DNA of 64,000 nt from Eublepharis macularius (Eukaryota > Chordata > Lepidosauria > Squamata > Eublepharidae): positions 6,585,001-6,649,000 of the forward strand of contig NC_072800.1 in NCBI RefSeq assembly GCF_028583425.1, written 5' to 3'. The notes under the pieces are model-generated. The model worked only from the letters and a program-made list of their open reading frames with translations. It did no database searches and was not told where the DNA came from. A program made the translations under genes and the position numbers. Position 1 is the first letter of the stretch. Each line of letters begins with the position of its first letter. This document shows, one piece after another, positions 9,096 to 20,687 of the stretch.

Positions 9096-9879
9096 CATTG
9101 TATCACATAGTATGCATGTACTGTCTCCTGGAAACAAACATTTGAGGATGCAACCCAATGGACAGCTGAAGATCCATGGAACTATCAGCCATCCTATGGC
9201 ATCATGATGTTCGGGGTGGTGGATGTTTGGGAGGGTATTTAACCCTCTCTCCTGTCATTTCCACAAAGTGAATGGTCCCCCTGAATTAGTATTTGCCATA
9301 GTAGGTAATACATACATCTACTTCCTTTGTTTCCTGTATCAGTGCCTTGACCCCTCCTTCCCACAGCTGCAGCATTTAGGAATCTCAAGAGACAAGCTAT
9401 CCAGTTAGGGATCTCCAGCACTTCCTCTTGCTGCACCCTAAAAGAGCCCATAGGCTGCTTCTCCCCAGCCTGCTGGCTACAGTAATCTAGCTGCATCACT
9501 TGGGGGGAATTGTGGGCATAGCATCTGCTTGGCATTTCCCTGATGCCAACGTGCAGACTTATAAACTGTAGTGTTTGAGCTCTACAAAAAGTTAGCCATT
9601 ACAAACGCAGAGCCAAACCACATGAGATGAATCACACTTGTACGACACATGGACGCACTTACACATTCCCCATTGCTTTCCTGTTCACTCACACACTGCG
9701 GCCACACTGCACTCAATCGCACACTCAGACTGGCACATGTTTATTCCCCATTCCTCCCAGATGAGAGATGGTATCCCATGATGCACCTTCTCTTCACACA
9801 TGCTCAAACCTTCCTCTGTAGCTTTCCTGTGAGGAAGACTTGTTTACTCAATTGAACATATCAGGAAAAAAAACCGCTG
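9096..9879. other. No recognised feature
   Basis: Ordinary AT/GC-mixed sequence with a few short CA-rich stretches (9650-9730). Nothing supports a gene or a named repeat. Confidence 0.3.
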
Positions 9880-10760
9880 GGTTTCCTGGGGGGGCTAAAA
9901 ATGGGGTTTCTACACCTCTGCTGAGATCTTGCAGTTTGGCCTGCCAGGAAGGGGGGGGCATCTATGCAAAGGGGGTTGGGCAATCCCCACTTCAGGCGCC
10001 ACGGCAGCGTTTCTTGCTGTCAGCCAGAAGGAACTCTTTCCTGTCTATTTGTCCCCAGCCATATCCAATCTCCATCATTACCTATGTGGAAGACTATGGG
10101 GGCTATCCATGGCGATGGGGGTGGCATTTTCCAAAATAAATCTACAAAATTTTCAGGGGACCTACTGCTAACTATCCTCTAACAACCCCCCAAGTTTCAG
10201 GGAGATTGGACCTTGGGGAGCCATTTTCGGCCCCCCAAAGAAGGTGCCACCAGCCACCCCATTTGCTCTTATTGCGAGGAAAAAATTGACAGGAACTGGG
10301 GAAACTCATAGATCATGCCTTTTCCAGGGTCGAATCTCCCTGAAACTTGGGGGATCTTTAGGGGACAGATAGGACTAGCTACCCTGAAAATCTGGTGGAT
10401 TTTGCTTGCAAAATGCCACCCCTATCCCCCTAGATAGCTCCCCTAGTTTCCCCCACAGGGAATAATGGAAATTGGAGGTGACTGGGGGCATCTTCTTTTG
10501 GGGCCCATAAAATCCCTCCACTGAAGTCCAATCTTCATAAAACTCAAGGAGCCTTTAGAGAACAGCTAGAAGTAGGTCCCCAGCAAATTTGGTAAAATTC
10601 AGTCCTAAAATGCCCCCTCAGACCCTCAGAAAGCCCCAAATTGCACTTCCTATTGGAAACAATGGCCCAATTTTACCCAATTTGCTCTGTATTGCTGAGC
10701 CAAATTGGAGAATGAGTACTCCCCACCCCATCCTTTTCAGGTTCATGTATCAGGCATGTT
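9880..10760. repeat. Unclassified interspersed repeat with internal inverted similarity
   Basis: Blocks such as CCCCAAGTTTCAGGGAGATT (about 10188) recur inverted as AATCTCCCTGAAACTTGGGGG (about 10335), and phrases like AAATTTGGTAAAATT and CCAATTTTACCCAATTT recur. This reads like an old high-copy vertebrate repeat, but I cannot name it. A 15-base G run follows at about 10867-10881. Confidence 0.35.
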
Positions 10761-10967
10761 TCTGAAGTTTTGTTCAGATGCTTAACTGTGTTGCCAGGAC
10801 CTTTCTTCCCACCTCCTCCTTATCCCGACCGAAGATGCTGCATGGAGAGGAGGAGGAGGAAGTTACGGGGGGGGGGGGGGGAGGGTTTGGGTGTAAGCCG
10901 GTTCTAAGGGCAAAACGAAGGGAGAGGCAGAAGCAGCTTAAAATCGACGCTCTGCAATGGCGACTCA

Positions 10968-11085
10968 GGGCCAAGCTACAAGTGACGAATGACACTTGAA
11001 CGGCAAGTGGATCAAGTGGAGGGCAAGTGAACAGGGAGAAATACACTTGCCGTTCAAGTGTCATTCGTCACTTGTAGCTTGGCCC
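10968..11085. mobile_element. Hairpin MITE copy 1 (118 bp)
   Basis: Starts GGGCCAAGCTACAAGTGACG and ends with its reverse complement; arms are about 42 bp and nearly perfect, around a short AC-rich centre. Flanked by TCA on the left. A copy of identical length is at 34527-34644. Confidence 0.75.
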
Positions 11086-11267
11086 ACAGTGATTATGACT
11101 ATGGACACTCGCAACCATGACTACAGCAGTTACCTGACACATGCACGGACTAGGGCTGCAGGACACGTGTTCACCCAGGGTAAAATGGACATGGGCAGGT
11201 ACGAGCAGACATGATTCTAGACACTTGCATGACCTTGTGTAATTCGTCTCATCTAGTTTGGCTCTCA

Positions 11268-11462
11268 GAGCCAAGCTACAAGAGACGAATGACACTGGCC
11301 TGGCAAGTGAACAGACTCACGTGAACAGACTGTTCACTTGCCATTCACTTGTGCTCCATTTGATCAAGTGGAGCGCAAGTGAATGGCAAGTGAACAGGGA
11401 GGAATACACATGAGTCTGTTCACTTGCCAGGCCAGTATCATTCCTCACTTGTAGCTTGGCTC
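11268..11462. mobile_element. Hairpin MITE copy 2 (195 bp, longer arms)
   Basis: Same terminal sequence with one substitution (GAGCCAAGCTACAAG.../...CTTGTAGCTTGGCTC), flanked by TCA on both sides. The interior holds a second palindrome (GTTCACTTGCCATTCACTTG and its complement). The 180 bp between copies 1 and 2 ends in a decayed terminal repeat (about 11226-11265), so the cluster may include a third partial copy. Confidence 0.65.
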
Positions 11463-12092
11463 TCAGTGAATTGTTTGGGGCAGGATAAATGGAATGGAAT
11501 GGCATTTGAAACTATTGCCAGTGACCAATTCACAGAAATTTTAAATACGGATTACATTAGTCAGAAATGACAAGTAATGGGAAAGGGTGGGTAGTGGGGA
11601 TTCTGCAACAGAAAAGCAATTTTGGATTGTTAGGATTGCAGCCGCCATACAGGCCTGTCTGCATATCCGCCATGAATGGTTTCTGTGTTATGTGCTGGTC
11701 CTCTGAGGGCATGAGAAGTTTTGATGTTAAGGCAGTGGGTTATCTCACAAGTATTTACTTTCTCTTTCTCCACTGCCTCCAGAAGTGTCCTTGAAGGCCG
11801 GCTGCAGCCAGCTCGAAATGTATCCTTCTTGGGAACTGAGATGATTTCATTCTTTGTTCTGTCTAGTCTAAACCTAGCTTCTCCCTTTCACCCCCCGCCC
11901 CCAGCTCTTTTTCACCCAAAACTTTAATGGCCCTTATTCTGATGGTGGGAACTTTCCCTATAACTAACATAACCAACCCCAGTTGTGTCACTTCTGCCAA
12001 TGCACTTGTCTGAGCACCTTGAACTTGCTGGATCTCTAATAAAGTTACTTCAGCCAATACACCTGCGTGTTTGCTGTGGAGAACTTGGGGAT
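11463..12092. other. No recognised feature
   Basis: AT-rich, with a pyrimidine/C-rich patch at about 11885-11905. No gene or named repeat is supported. Confidence 0.3.
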
Positions 12093-12511
12093 TGTCAGAG
12101 TGTCAGTTTGCTAGTCAGTTCTCAAGCCAAAGCTACGCCATATTCTTATGTTATAATCTGTAGTTGTTTAGTTCTCTCCCTCCAGGCCCAGGTGTTGCCC
12201 AAGCCGCATATATCCATGGGAGCGAAGAATTCTTATCACTCCGTTCCAGCCGACCTTGACATCCTTGCCTTCCCAGGCCTTCTAGACAGGACTAAGGGGG
12301 GAGGCTGGGAATGGGTGTTTGAAGTGTTGTTACTTTCACTTTGTGTGTCATTCTCAACAAAGCCTTTGTTCAGCCAAGACTAGTCCTTGGAATATGGATA
12401 ACTGTATCCTAAGCGTTGTCTTTCAATAAACCTTTTGGAATCAAGAAACTTTGTGCTTCTTGCAGAAGGGGGGAGACGAACTCTAGATAACTGGGATTCC
12501 ATAGTCTGACA
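12093..12511 (+). mobile_element. Solo LTR, family A (5-bp target duplication)
   Basis: Starts TGTCAG and ends CTGACA, a perfect 6-bp terminal inverted repeat. Flanked by GGGAT on both sides (12088-12092, 12512-12516). AATAAA lies at 12425-12430. It matches over its full length the minus-strand copy at 44731-45154. A 5-bp duplication and no internal genes mean a solo LTR left by recombination. Confidence 0.9.
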
Positions 12512-13027
12512 GGGATTCTACCTGCCAAGGACTGACGGCAGCTGTTGACTCTTGCAGTCAAAATTCCATCCACTCTTTGATTAGGTGAGATGAGACTTGG
12601 AAAGGCAGAACTGAAATGCTGCAAGTTAGAATGAGGTTCTATATTACTCAGCTGACCTAGAGTCAGTCCCTGAAACCAGCCACTTCATGCACAATTGCCA
12701 AAATTCACAGCATTTGCTGTGCTTTCCAAATCCACATTATATAACACCAAGTCCTTTTCTCATTATACCTTTATTCCCTTCAAACTGACCCTACCTCAAC
12801 TCCCCTCCCAGACTTTCCTTACCTTTGCTTCTTGGCAGACAGTAACAAACTTATTTACTGTCAGCTGGAAGCAAAGCAGAAGCCACCTCCAACATTGATC
12901 TCAGAGCAACAGGTGGGAAATATAAAGGGGAATCAGCCAGCTTCTCCATGCTTTGCTGTGGAGAATAAACATGATGGAAAGCACTGACCTGAACTTCCTT
13001 CTGTGCAAATCGTTGTTTTTTTCTTTT
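12512..13027. other. No recognised feature
   Basis: AT-rich non-coding sequence with pyrimidine-rich stretches. Nothing supported. Confidence 0.3.
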
Positions 13028-13800
13028 TTGGCCTATCTAATCTCCAGGAATTTATGGACCCAGGGTACTCTCACAATTCCAACATTTATTTGATATATTT
13101 AAAGACATTTTAGCTATCCTAATAGGAGTTAAATGCCACCTATAAAACATTTTGTAAGTATTTTCTTTCAAAGAAGCTGATTTTGTCATCCTTAAATTGC
13201 CCTTCCACATTTGCGACCATTGCTCTAGATCAATTGTGTATCCCACGTTCTCTGCCCATGTTATCATAGTATATGATTCCCCCTGTAGTATATGATTCAT
13301 AGTATAGTATATAGTATATGATTCCCCCTGTAGTTTTGCATTTAGGAGCTTACTATATATTTTCTTTATCATTTTAACATTGGCACCACACATTATCATT
13401 TCAATATTCTCATCCTTTTCATAGAAGCCCATTATCTTATCTTTTTTATATCTAGATTCTAATTGTGCCTGGCCCCACCACCCCAACTCAATGTCTGAAT
13501 CTACTATTTCTTTTGGGTTTTTTAATAAACCACCTGGTTTCAACAGTACCTTATAGGTAAGGGCTTTCCCCTCTTTTTTCAAGTTAGGTTGTGTAAATGC
13601 TTCGACTGGGGAGACCCACAAAGGGGTTTTCTCATAGAAGGCGAATCTTATTCTTTCCCAGACCATCACTAATGCCTTCTTTATCCAATGGTTTTTAAAG
13701 TATTTATGGTATTCCCATTTTTTATTCCAGAGAAATGCATGCCAACCCATCAGTAAATCATGTCCTTCCAGGTTTAAAGGTCTTTCATTTTCCAAGGTAA
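13028..13800 (-). pseudogene. L1 LINE ORF2 C-terminal fragment
   Basis: A 247-codon minus-strand frame ends in a region typical of vertebrate L1 ORF2 after the RT: an N-G/Y-x-I-x-LEQW block, then KENTYKMFYRWHLTPIRIAKM and a CWNC half zinc motif, where the frame is cut at a stop. An in-frame local duplication (about 13266-13335, unit GTATATGATTCCCCCTGTAG) repeats part of the protein. RT and endonuclease are missing, so this is a truncated non-functional copy. Confidence 0.8.
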
Positions 13801-14083
13801 TCCATTTACATCATCACAGCCAGCAAAGAAGTGTAAAGTGAATGATGACTCTGTAAAAACAAAAGATGCAACAATGGTGTTGTGTGATAGTGTCTGCTGT
13901 AGACCACGTGGACAGTGGGCACACAGCCCCGTCTTCTGTTGACCACATGAAGAGTGAGCGTGTTCTTGGTAATTCTGTCCATTGGCTGCATTTATTTTTT
14001 CCTATTTGAACTATAAAATGGTGATTTTCTTGAGTCAAATTGGGAGTACCCCTAAACATTTTTTTTAGAAAAAAAGCCCTGCT

Positions 14084-14312
14084 AATAATAACAGGACAAC
14101 TTAATGCCCACTCAGAGCAGTTTACAAAGTATGTTATTATTATCTCCACAACAACAAACACCCTGTGAGGTGGGTGGGGCTGAGAAAGCTCCAAGAAGCT
14201 GTGACTGACCCAAGGTCACCAAGCTGGCTTCAAGTGGAGGAGTGGGGAATCAAACCCAGATTAGAGTCCCACACTTTTAACCACTACACCAAACTGTCTC
14301 TCACTATTTGCA
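14084..14312 (-). mobile_element. tRNA-derived SINE, copy 1
   Basis: Read on the minus strand it opens with a tRNA-like RNA polymerase III promoter: A box TGGTGTAGTGGTTAAAAG (14291-14274) and B box GGGTTTGATT (14258-14249), followed by a body reading AGCTTGGTGACCTTGGGTCA and CCCCACCCACCTCACAGGG. The same family is at 43432-43660 and 62128-62300. The body resembles MIR/CORE-type SINEs. A fragment AGAAAAAAAGCCCTG just left of it equals the terminus of the hAT MITE at 43951-44179. Confidence 0.7.
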
Positions 14313-14735
14313 CAAAGTGGCAACATACAGGTTCTCAGAGAGGTACAGATGTGTTTACCTCACATGGCAATAATTATATGTCCCTGGTGCTGTTTCCAGT
14401 GAGGACACTGGAATAGAAAAAGGTTTGATCCCTTTCTCCCCTGAAATTTAATTAATATCTTTTAATGTTTTTATTTATTTATTTATTTTTATTTTATAAG
14501 CTGCCTCTGGCAGGTTTCTAAAGAGGCAGCACAATTTTTTTCTAAATAATAAACATTTTAATGTCAAAATGTTTTTACTTAGCTGGAGTTCTTTTGCCAC
14601 CTGGGCTCGGAGAAGGAGCAGGAAAGGGAGCGGCTAGAGTTGGGAGTCTTTTTCTGTTGCCTTCCTTAACTGCTGGGGGAATTTGCTGAGGTTACTGTGT
14701 GGGAGGACAGTGTTTGTGGCTGTGTGAGTGTGGAG

Positions 14736-15280
14736 AGCATGCTTCAGAGCCTGGAAAAGAGGTTCACCACCCTTCAGGAAATCAAGGAAGGGAAGGATTT
14801 TATTGCTCTGCACAAGCATGAAGAAAACAGTCCAAGAGAAGAAGGAGAGTCCATCTCGCTTCAGAGCCTCCTCTCAGTTCTGCAATACAAACCGGAAGAC
14901 ATGAACTAAGGTGACGCTCTAGTCCACTGGAGGTCAAGAATCGTTTTGAGGTGCTTGAGATGGTGATGGAGACAAGAGTAGAAGGAGAACCACAAAGACC
15001 AGGAGGAGGGAGTGAAGAGGGCATGGGGCCACACGGAAGTGGAAGAAAATGGAAGGTGGTGGTCATCAGGGACTCTTTGCACAAAGGTATGGAAGGTCAT
15101 GTGTCCAGGCCAGATCCCCTACTCCGAGAGATGTGTTGCTTCCCGGGAACCAGAATTCAAGATATTACAGACCGACTACCAAAACTGATCAGACTGACTG
15201 ATCAGTACCCGTTTCTGCTGGTTTACATGGGAACAAATGACATGGCCATGCATACCATCACAAGAATTAAAGAGGACTAA
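14736..15280 (+). pseudogene. CR1 ORF1 remnant (coiled coil and esterase-like domain)
   Basis: The first part (14736-14909) encodes a short Glu/Lys-rich helix region. The second frame (14951-15280) encodes a segment reading VVIRDSLHKGMEGHV ... FLLVYMGTND, the pattern of the SGNH/esterase-like domain of CR1 ORF1 (GDSL-like block and G-x-ND block). The catalytic-block G has become R (RDSL), and ORF1 is split by a stop at 14907. Non-functional. Confidence 0.7.
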
Positions 15281-15669
15281 GAAGCTCTTGGAAGGCAGTT
15301 GAAGACAGTAGGGGCACAGGTGGTATTCTCTTCTATTCTTCCTGTCAAAGGAAGAGGAAAGTAAAGGGAGCAGACCATACTCGGGGTGAATCATTGGCTG
15401 AGGTGGTGGTGCCAGCAGGAGCGCTTTGGGTTCTGGGACTACGGGATAAGTTTTCTTAGAGAAGGCCTTCTAGCTTCACCTCTCAAGGCTTCTCAAGGGC
15501 TTCACCTCTCAAGGTCAGGGAAGAAAATGTTTGGAAAGAACCTGGAGAGCTTCATCAGGAGACCTTTGAACTGATGCCGCAAGGGGAGGGGGATGATCAA
15601 CACAGGAATTTCAATGAAGTGATAAATGAAAAAGTGATAACAGCGGGGGCCCACCTGGGTAGGACAGAT

Positions 15670-16740
15670 CAAAGAAAGGTACAAGGCTACACGTGTCTAT
15701 ATACCAATGGCCGAAGTATGGGTAATAAGAAGGAAGAGCTTGAGCTTCTCTTACAAACAGAGGGCTACGATATAGTAGGAACTACTGAGATTTGGTGGGA
15801 TGATTCCCATGACTGGAATGTGGTAGTGGATGGGTATGAGTTGTTCGAGAAAAACCGGAAGGGTAGAAGAGGAGACGAAGTAGCAGTACATGTGAGGAGA
15901 GGGCTTGATTGTCCGTTCTGGAAAATGTGGTTGACAGCCCAGTGGAAAGTATGTGGGTGGAAATAAGGGAAGGACGAAGGGTCTGCTACAAACTGCCAGA
16001 CCACAGAGAGGAAATAGATGAGGCCCTCCTTGAACAGATTGGTAGAGTATCCAGACATCAGAACCTTATAATTATGGGTGACTTCAACTTCCCCGATGTG
16101 TGCTGGGAGACAAGCTCAGCAAAGTGACAAGAATCACATAACTTCCTGACCTGCCTGTTCGATAACTTATTTTTTCAAATGGTGGAGGAAGCTACAACAG
16201 GCTCGGCCATACTAAACTTAATATTAACCAACAGGGAAGAATTGGTAGATGGGGTGAAGGTGGTGGGTACCTTAGGGGGAAGTGACCATGTCCTCCCTGA
16301 ATTCCAGTTGCTGTGGGGGGCCAAGGAAGTAGCCAGACTCGTAGGCTTGATTTTCATAGGACTGACTTCAATGAACTCAGAGACTTGATGAGAGTCATTC
16401 CATGGGGGAGTGTGCTGGAAGGGAAAGGAGCGAGTGAAGAGTGGGCTCTTCTCAAACATGAGCTTTTGCAAGCTCAAGCCCTTACTATCCCAGAAAAACG
16501 GAAACATGGTAAGGGATCCAAGAAACCGATGTGGATGAACAGAGAGCTCCAGAATAAGCTAAGGGAGAAAAGGGAAAAGTTCCGGAAATGGAGAGAAGGA
16601 CAGACCTCTAAAGAGGAATATATGAGGGTTACTAGGTACTGCAGATCAACCATCAGAGAAGCCAAAGCTCAGTACGAGCTGGGTCTGGCCAGGACGGCTC
16701 GCTACAATAAGAAAAACTTCTACAGATATGTGAGAAGCAA
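15670..16740 (+). pseudogene. CR1 ORF2, endonuclease part
   Basis: 15690-15966 shows the CR1 endonuclease start: a C-x-YTN-RSMGNK-EEL block, GYDIVGTTEIWWDDSHDW (catalytic E in the TE-WW motif) and DGYELFEKNRKGRRGDEVAVHVR. The GDFNFPDVCWE block follows at 16079-16110 in another frame. 16313-16744 covers the linker to the RT. At least three frameshifts are present. Confidence 0.8.
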
Positions 16741-16795
16741 ATGAAAGGTAAAAGAAGCAATTGGACCGCTGTGGGGTGTCAAAGGAGGAACTCTG

Positions 16796-17921
16796 ATGGA
16801 GGACAGAGAAAAAGCAGACAGACTTAATAACTTTTTTGCCTCTGTTTTCTCCCTGAAGAACTTGAGCCCATCTAGAGTTGGTAGTAGACATGACAGGACA
16901 GCTGGGTGGCTAGTTGACATTGACAGAGAGGTAGTGGAGAGGCACCTGGCTGCACTGGATGAATACAAATCCCCTGGGCCAGATGGGGTGCACCCAAGAG
17001 TGCTGAAAGAACTTTCTAGAGAACTTGCAGAACCCCTGTCCAACATCTTCAAGGCCTCCTGGAGGACTGGGGATGTGCCACAAGATTGGAGAAGAGCGAA
17101 TGTTATCCCAATCTTTAAGAAAGGGAGGAAGGATGACCCGGGAAACTACAGGCCGGTCAGTCTGACTTCTGTTGCTGGGAAGATATTAGAGCAGATTTTA
17201 AAGGGACCGATCTGTAAGCATCTGAAGGACCACTCAGTGATCCAGGGAAGTCAGCATGGTTTTGTTCCTAACAGATCTTGCCAGACCAACCTGGTTTCCC
17301 TCTTTGATCGAGTGACCAGCTTACCGGATCATGGGAACTCTGTCGACGTGATTTACCTGGAACTGGTTGGAGGACCGCACTCAAAGAGTGGTGGTCAATG
17401 GTATTTCATGAGATTGGAGGCAGGTGTCCAGTGGGGTGCCACAGGGCTCGGTTTGGGGCCTGGTACTTTTCAATATTTTTATCAATGATCTGGATGAAGG
17501 AATAAACGGGCTACTCATTAAATTTGCTGATGATACCAAATTGGGAGGAGTGGCAAACACCCAAGAAGATAGAGTTAAAATTCAACAAGACCTGAATACT
17601 CTGGAGAAGTGAGTGGTTGTGAACAGGATGCAATTCAACATATATTAGTGCACTGTATTACATCTGGGCCACAAAAATGTGAAGCACAAATACAGGATGG
17701 GGGATACACTTCTGGGTAGTAATGTATGCGGAAGAGATCTTGGAGTAAGAGTGGACTGTAAACTAAATATGAGCAGTCAGAGTGATGTGGTGGCAAAAAA
17801 GGCAAACTCAGTCTTGGGTTGTATCAAAAGGGCCATTGCATCGAAATCACAGGAGGTCATAGTCCCTCTCTATACTGCCTTTGTCCAGCTGCACCTGAAG
17901 TATGATAGAGAGCCTGCCTAA
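16796..17921 (+). pseudogene. CR1 ORF2, reverse transcriptase part
   Basis: In order: YKSPGPDGVHPRVLKEL, PQDWRRANVIPIFKKG, NYRPVSLTSVAGKILEQ, GFVPNRSC, then after a frameshift SGVPQGSVWGLVLFNIFIND and KFADDTKLGG, so the F-ADD catalytic motif is present. The stretch near 17350 (DVIYLE) shows the A-motif region damaged. The tail at 17679-17921 gives the end of ORF2 (LGVRVDCKLNMS, IASKSQEVIVPLYTAFV). Not functional. Confidence 0.85.
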
Positions 17922-18524
17922 ATGGATGATCTAAGTTAGGCATGTACAAAGGAGGGACAGAGGAATTGAGTTTTTATTCATCTCTTCTTGAGTTCCCTTG
18001 CTTGCTTTTGAACTGTGCTTAAAAGTGTGTGAGCATTTTTTTCTCTTTTCTTTAATAAATGCTATGCTGGTAGCTGTTCACTGTACCACACAGACTCCCT
18101 GTCCTGTTTGTACCTAAAACAGGTACCACGGGAAGGGGAGGTGTCTGTTGGCAATTGGCTGATCCTCCAGTGGTGCACGAGTGCAGTAAGCAGTCCCTGC
18201 AGTAGCCGGGTGCCAGACAGCAAGGGACTGGGCACAAGGCAGGGCTCAGAGTGGCAAGTCTGCCCAGGGGAGTGTGGAATCTTGGCTCTGCCCACAGGCA
18301 ACTTGGACAAAGACCAAGTTTTGTTAGTGGGTGCAGAAGTGAAGGATCACAAACCCTTCTGAGGGTTAGGGAAGGTACCATGTGAGAGGCACATGCTAGG
18401 CAAAGACTTGGGACTGCCACTGGTGAACTCCAGGTGCCCCACAGAGCAAGCATGGCAGTGCTCATGGGTCAGTGGGGCTGTTAGACCACATAGACCATTT
18501 AAAATAAAATGAGAATCTACGCTA
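17922..18524. other. No recognised feature
   Basis: AT-rich start with AATAAA-like words (18051-18056), then GC-rich anonymous sequence. No gene supported. Confidence 0.3.
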
Positions 18525-18760
18525 ACATCAGGCTATGGCAGACAGATCCTTGTACCATTGCAACAATAAGTCCAGGCTCTTGGTTAAATGGTTTTATTTA
18601 GAAATCAAATCATTTCCATATATATATATCCATAGGATTACTCAAACACAAGGTAAGCATCTCAGCAGTGAGAGAAAGATTGACAGGAATAGTAACATGT
18701 GGGAAAATCCTTCCTCTTAACACACACACATTTGCTCCTTCCCCCTCCCAACAGTAAACA
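18525..18760 (-). mobile_element. LTR fragment, family C
   Basis: Reading the minus strand it matches the R-U5 half of the LTRs at 25628, 27920 and 28780: an ATATGGAAATGATTTGATTT block, AATAAAACCATTTAACCAAG, then the CATTGCAACAATAAG region reversed, and the end CCATAGCCTGA. The U3 side is missing or replaced near 18760. Confidence 0.55.
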
Positions 18761-20687
18761 GGACTTTTGGAGCAAATTTGGGCCGTTTCCACACTACTCA
18801 CCTTCATCCGGAACGGGGCGCAACATCACCAAAAAAATGTGGAAGATAGCGTCTTCTCGTGCGAGTTTTGTGCGACGTCGCACAAAACAGCTGTAAATAG
18901 TTGTTTTGATACCAATAAAAATTAAAATTAAAAAAAGACAAGCCAGCCAGGACAGATTAGATGTGTATGCATTTGGCCCCCAAACAGCTGTAGCCATGAC
19001 TGAGGCAGCAGCCCTATCTACACTTACTTCAAAGTAAGCATCATTTAACACCACACGGCTTCAATGGGATTAAATACACCTCGTCTTGCACTTTTAAGTC
19101 CCACAGAATGTTTTGGTATCAATAAGACTTAATGCCAATTAACTTTATCTGCTTGGAGCATAGTTTTCTGAGAGTCTGGGTATATGAGTCTGGGACAAGA
19201 ACATTCACCAAAAAAAAGCTTCCCAGACTCATATACCAGACAAAAGATTGACATTTCCACGTGAGACCAATCAGATGGGAGGGAACTAAAAGAAAAACAA
19301 AGCAGAACATGCTGTTCTCTGACAGGACTCCATGTGAATTCTGAAAATATAGAGATATTGGCACCTGGAGATGCCGAGAAATTAGCAGTCTGGTGACATG
19401 TTGTACAGACAGGTAATCTGAGGGCATGTGCACAACTTTTCCCCATTTAATACCCCGCAAAGATTCTTTGACTTTCTGTCAAATTCCTGTCCATGGGAAG
19501 AACCATCACAAACCTTTTCCTAATAGCACAAGGGGAAACTGCCAACCCACTGTGCAGAAAGACATTTTAGATCTTCTCATTCATCTATCACAAATACCTG
19601 CAAAGCATGCCTGGAGAAGGCACGAGTACTCTAGCAGGAGCTCTGAAAAATACTTCTCATTTGAAAGGGCGTGAGGCAAGAAGAGAGAATCTCCCAAAGG
19701 AAACAGCGAGGAGGAGGAGTCAGGTGGCACCCCCACCTTAGACAAGGAGAAGCCGCTTACTGTCAAGAGAGTTACACATACAGACAAAGAGACATGCAGC
19801 ACATCGCCCCTCCCCCCTCAGTGTCCAGGCATGTTGAGTCACCTGTTGCAACACTGAATACCCTACTGTGCCCGCTTTGTAATGTTTCTTGTTTTCTTGG
19901 TTGTCAAATGCAAACCATTTTGCCTCTTCTGCCATTCTACCTTCACTTTCCTTTCTTGGCTTGGTAAAAATTCCCAGTATATAATGAGACCTTTTGTGAA
20001 CATTTGAAGGGTGGAACAAAACTTGCCTCTGCCGTCTGGTAAGTGAGAATTTTAGTTGCCTATAAAACTAGGATGTTTTGTCCTGTTTTTCTGAAGTCCA
20101 TAAAGGATGATTCCTTTGATAAGGGGTGTCATTCCAAAGAATTTCATCCAAAGTGGATGGAAAAGAAAAGTGACAGCTGAAAATGTGTTTTGCATTGAAT
20201 CCCATGGAAACAACAACAAATAAAAAACCTAATGGCAAAAATGACATATAATAAAAAATCAAACAAAGCTTTTAAAAAATAAAATGAACTAAAATTTATA
20301 TAAAAAATACTGTTCAAGATACCTCTAATCTCTAATGAATTTGGGTGTGAAGCACAGTAACAACCAGTAACAGATGGCATAAAGAGTTTGCTTACTTTCT
20401 ATTTCAGTCCCTGTTTCTATTTCAGTCCCTGTCTGTTTCAGACACTAAGCACATGCATTTTATTGAGGCACGTGCACTTGCACTTGCACGCGCACACACA
20501 CGAAGAAAAAGAGAAGCCTACAGGTTTCTTAATATGAATACCAGAACTTGCCTGCATTCAAATATCCTAGATCAGATCATATTCTCATCTTGGATAAATT
20601 ATCATTTTCAGTTGATGACTACACGTTAATTTATTCTTTGCATTTGTGTTAAAGTTATCACAATGAGAGGATTTTCAATAGCTTTCT
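18761..20687. other. Anonymous AT-rich interval
   Basis: It holds a possible MITE end (18781-18897), a hairpin (19174-19241), and an unnamed stretch with a purine/CA-rich patch (20460-20505). No gene is supported. Confidence 0.3.
19174..19241. repeat. Foldback hairpin
   Basis: GTCTGGGTATATGAGTCTGGG at 19174-19194 is repeated inverted at 19221-19241 with one missing base; the 26-nt loop includes an A8 run. I see no larger element around it. Confidence 0.5.

Larger units (their letters stand above)
14581..17921 (+). mobile_element. CR1 LINE, nearly full-length but broken
   Basis: Two-ORF CR1 architecture in order: 5' region (14581-14730), ORF1 (about 14736-15280), AP-endonuclease (about 15670-16110), RT (about 16790-17620) and the C-terminal region (about 17680-17921). 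All reading frames carry several frameshifts and stops. The typical CR1 3' terminal repeats are not visible, so the 3' end is lost. Confidence 0.85.

Noticed and set aside
14060..14083. Separate hAT MITE at the left of the SINE
   Set aside because: Only about 15 bp of one terminus (AGAAAAAAAGCCCTG) is present; no second end or duplication.
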